Below, in pieces: positions 60,801 to 64,000 of a DNA stretch of 64,000 nucleotides. The notes under the pieces were generated by a model. It worked only from the letters and a program-made list of their open reading frames with translations, was not told the DNA's origin and did no database searches. Every line of letters starts with the position of its first letter. Positions within the stretch are counted from its first letter, which is position 1. A program made the translations under genes and the position numbers. The stretch comes from Hedera helix (Eukaryota > Streptophyta > Magnoliopsida > Apiales > Araliaceae). The DNA is taken from positions 14,288,501-14,352,500 of the forward strand of contig OX359273.1 of the NCBI GenBank assembly GCA_947179155.2, read 5' to 3'.

Positions 60801-61749
60801 TTGGAAAATACTTAAATTAACTATTAATTGTTTAAAAGTGGAATGTGACACTCATTTTGGGACAACCAAAAAGGCTATCAGCCGACCATGCATGAATGAG
60901 AGAGAAAAAGTGAGGTTTTGTTTTATTTTATTTTTCATTTAATTAAATTAAGGTTGCTTGTTTTATTTTTTTGGTACATGCACCATGCTTCTTTTCACCT
61001 AACATGTTAGCTTGTGTAAGTGTCTTAGCTATCTCATGATGGTAATTTTAATAAATATAGATTTTATATCTATTCAAATTGTAAGTATACTTACAATTTA
61101 GGAAGTGTGTTAGTCATTTCTCATCTTTTATTTTTCAAGCTAAAGAGAGAGCTAGAGAGCATTTGAGAGTGTGAGAAAAATATTTTGAGAGCAAAATTAT
61201 CAAGAGAAGGAGTTCTTGGTTTATGTCTTCAAGATTTACAACATATTTTGGAAAGAAGAGGAGAATAGCTATCAAAACAAGGTAGTTATTTTTAAACCCT
61301 AATCTTGTTTTTCTTTCAAGTTATGGTATAAATATTAGTGTAATAATTTTCATAGTTAATATCATGCTATGTATGTTTATATAGTTGATCATGTGTTTAA
61401 CTTATGTTTTATGAGTTTTAATGATGGAAAACATGTATTTGGTGGTGTGAAAATAAATCTCAAAATAATGATCAAGAATAATTTTTGATAATATTTAGAT
61501 TTAATGTTCTAATATTATAGAACATTAAATCATGAGAAAAACAAAGATTGAATCACTCAAAATAGAGTTATAGACAAAAAGTTATGATTTATAGTAGTTT
61601 ATGTGATGTAGAATTTTTTATAAAAAAAATATGTTATTAAATCATGAAAAATTAATTTTTTCATGTTATAAATTAATACAAGGTGATTGGTAATTTTTTT
61701 GGATTTTTATTGACGATTTAAAGCTTACTTGATGGTATATTTTTAATTA

Positions 61750-62090
61750 AAATGGGTACTGTTCACGTTCTGCCGGAAGAAAATAAAAAGGAGATTTTCC
61801 GCGCAATGCGCGAAAGGTTATCGGCTAAAGAACGCGGAGCCAAACGACATCGTTTGGCCTCTGTAAGACTTTACTCCGCGCAATGCGCGGAAGCCGTTTA
61901 CGGCTTCTCAAAACGGCACCGTTTTGGGCCGTTGTTACTGAAGCCGCGCGCAATGCGCGAGAACCGGTTTTCTGCGAAATTACCAGTTTGCCCCTCCGTG
62001 TTTTTCTTGGCAGAATTACCATTTTGCCCTCGGATCAGTTTTCTGATTATTTACGAAACTGCCATCGGTCCGGTTTTTCAACTTAATTAC
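61750..62090 (+). other. GC-rich palindrome cassette (F2 copy 3)
   Basis: Palindromes in order: CCGCGCAATGCGCG (61799), GCCAAACGACATCGTTTGGC (61839-61858, one mismatched pair), CCGCGCAATGCGCGG (61876-61890), GAAGCCGTTTACGGCTTC (61890-61907) and CAAAACGGCACCGTTTTG (61909-61926), then CGCGCGCAATGCGCG. Flanking words CAGTTTGCCCCTCCGTG and ACCATTTTGCCCTCGG repeat a theme. Confidence 0.72.
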
Positions 62091-62249
62091 GAAAATGTCA
62101 TTCGGGTTAATTTTAATTAATTTAAATATTTAAAATTATAACAAAAATAATAATAATACAAAAATAATATTGGGGATGATATTTTTCATTAAGTTTAATA
62201 TTTAAATATTTTAAATATTAATCTAGTTAGCTAAACCATGGTTAAGTTA

Positions 62250-62900
62250 AATAAATTTATTATTTATTTATTATTTTAAATGTTAATAATAAATAAAGAT
62301 GATAAATTAGCAATTATTATTTAATGCCTATTAAATAATACTTAAAGAGAGATAAAATTTATAAATTTATTATTTATTATTTAAATCTTATTAAATAATA
62401 AATAAGGATAATTAAGTAATTAATTATTATTTAATTAGCATTAAATAACGATTAATGGAAATTAAGTTATTAGAGTAATAATTTATTATTTAATTTAAAT
62501 AATAAATAATAATGATTTGATTATTATTTAACCTTAAATAATAATTAAAATTAATTAAATAATTAATTATTATTTAATTGACATTAAATAATAATTAAAG
62601 AGGATTAAGATTAGTAACCTATTATTTAATTTCCTTAATTAAATAATAAGTAAGGTTAATTACTTGGTTAATTATTGGTTGATTAACATTAAATTAAAGA
62701 AGGTTAAAACTAAGTTAATAATTATTTATTATTTAATTATAATTAAATAATAAGTAAGTACAATTAGTTATTATTTATTTTAAATAATAACTAGAGTTAA
62801 TTAATTAATTTCTATTTAATCAATATTAAATAGTAATTAAAAAGAGATTGAGTTAATAAAATAAATTGAATTTAATTAAACAATTATAATAAGTTGTTTA
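62250..62900 (+). repeat. AT-rich palindrome array (F2 copy 3)
   Basis: Collinear with 21190-21800. Inverted TTATTATTTAATT...TTAAATAATAA units alternate with AAGGATAATTAAG-like linkers. Confidence 0.75.
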
Positions 62901-63340
62901 AAGGTTTAATAAGTGTCCAACACTTAAGAAAAATATTTTCTAACTTATTAAATTATTAACCTAATATGATTGAGGGTCTATAAGGTTAATAATATTGTTT
63001 TGACTAATGTAATTTATGTGTTAGTACTTATGTGGTAAATAAGTTCGTTATTAAGCGTATAGTTATGCAAATACGTCGTACTAATTATTAGACCGACTTT
63101 ATTAATATTAGGTCTTTCAAAGCAAGTTAGTTAAAGCTAGACAATTATTGTAGCTGAGCAAACAGGCAAGTTCTCTAACCCTACTCATTTATTGCTGAAC
63201 AAGTTTCTATACTTGTATTTATTGTCAAAGCTTGAAGTGGTTTAATTATTTAAAATTATCCCACATCCATATTGTTTATAAAATCGCACTTAGTGCACTT
63301 GAAGCTTATTAGTTCTTGATTCATGAACTGTATTAAAAAT

Positions 63341-63366
63341 GTCCTAAGCTAATAATTCAGCTAGAC
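63341..63366 (+). repeat. 26-bp box (F2 copy 3)
   Basis: GTCCTAAGCTAATAATTC, then AGCTAGAC. It is the complement of the F1 internal-domain box GTCTAGCTGAATCGAATAGC plus TTAGAC. Confidence 0.62.
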
Positions 63367-63773
63367 ATTACGTTTCTAAATTCAATAACTTGAATACTTT
63401 TAAAAGCTTATCCAAACTATTGTTGGGTGCGGATTTCTTATATTAAGTCTGAGAATTGAACAACCCTAAATTAGGGGATTTTGTGTCGGAAAACCGACTT
63501 TGGGCGCCAGTGACTAAATGTAATGCATATACAGCGGGTTGAATAGGCTGATCCCCTTGAAAACCAAACAACTCAAAGGGTCAGAGGAAACTCTATTATA
63601 CCCTCGTTAGTTCAGGGTCCTTAGTGACCACTCAGTATTTTAAGATTCAAATATTATGTTATTAAAATTTGAATCCTGTTTCATTCACAATTGTTATATC
63701 TATTGTTGAATCATTGATGATATTTCCCATTCATTTATGATATATTAAATCTATATGATTGTTCTAAACTTGC

Positions 63774-63792
63774 TGAGCAAACTAGTTGCTCA
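63774..63792 (+). other. Conserved LTR stem-loop (F2 copy 3)
   Basis: TGAGCAA, loop ACTAG, TTGCTCA, followed at once by TTCTTGCTATATC and TTTTCAG about 30 bases on. Confidence 0.65.
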
Positions 63793-64000
63793 TTCTTGCT
63801 ATATCATGAACCATTTTTCAGATAATCCTGATTGCTCAAAGAATGATAAATGAAAAGGAAAGGCCAGAGCTTAAGTTAGTTTATGCATGCTAATTAGAAG
63901 CTTAAATGTGTATTTACTATTGAAATACCTTTTGTAATTCCTTATGATAGGAACTGTTTGATGTTAAGGTTGATAGACCCTGGTATTGTAACCTTTTGAA

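Larger units (their letters stand above)
60259..64000 (+). mobile_element. F2 LTR, copy 3, runs off the window
   Basis: Starts TGTAATGTCCTAGAA with the intact TG terminus. It is collinear with copies 1 and 2 to within roughly 120 bp of the expected end. The left flank is TGAAA; the right flank is outside. It contains the RGCCCA cluster (60676-60800), the palindrome cassette (61750-62090), the AT array (62250-62900), the 26-bp box (63341-63366) and the stem-loop (63774-63792). The open frame at 61752-62120 lies in the cassette and is not conserved between copies. Solo or full element cannot be decided here. Confidence 0.82.

Noticed and set aside
61752..62120. A 122-residue frame in F2 copy 3
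   Set aside because: It lies in the palindrome cassette. The homologous parts at 13737-14015 and 20820-21047 read in other frames with different products.

Overview
This window looks like repeat-only nuclear DNA from a flowering plant. The evidence is strong AT bias, many long microsatellites (AT, AC/GT, AG, TAA), Ty1/copia and Ty3/gypsy protein relics typical of plants, a methionine-initiator-tRNA primer site, and very long LTRs (about 2 to 4.4 kb) nested inside one another. I found no intact host gene, tRNA, rRNA or CRISPR array. The species cannot be named from the sequence. The setting is probably gene-poor heterochromatin.

Layout. 1-2662: a broken gypsy reverse transcriptase followed by an LTR-like AT-rich stretch. 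2663-9590: a degraded Ty1/copia element on the minus strand, with its 3' LTR, gag, protease, integrase, RT and RNase H relics. 9621-32638: a non-autonomous retrotransposon array on the minus strand with the order LTR, internal, LTR, internal, truncated LTR (called family F1 here). PPT and PBS sites are visible in both internal domains, which are non-coding. Three solo LTRs are nested in this array: two of family F2 (11613-15604 and 19206-23050) and one F1 relative, F3 (23742-26052). 32639-47805: further LTR-like blocks on the plus strand and a piece on the minus strand, including a nested solo LTR at 39938-42130. 47806-57091: a minus-strand LTR (F4) split by a copia solo LTR (48388-50229) and by another LTR (F6, 50232-53323). 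57092-59828: a minus-strand LTR (F5). 59829-60258: a copia-like remnant. 60259-64000: a third F2 LTR that runs off the window.

The most interesting signal is a shared plan inside LTR families whose sequences are otherwise different. In element-sense order it reads: a cluster of TGGGCY motifs; a short GC-rich cassette about 1.5-2.9 kb in, made of near-perfect palindromes that differ between families; in several families, a long AT-rich array of short palindromes; conserved short blocks; then a small TGAGC...GCTCA stem-loop followed by ATTCTTGC, 250-600 bp before the LTR end. F1 internal domains and F2 LTRs also share a 26-bp box with inverted ends. The F1 and F2 elements carry no protein genes, so any mobility would have had to come from partner elements acting in trans. 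Family names F1-F10 are labels for this window only. All copy relationships come from reading the sequence by eye, without computed alignments.
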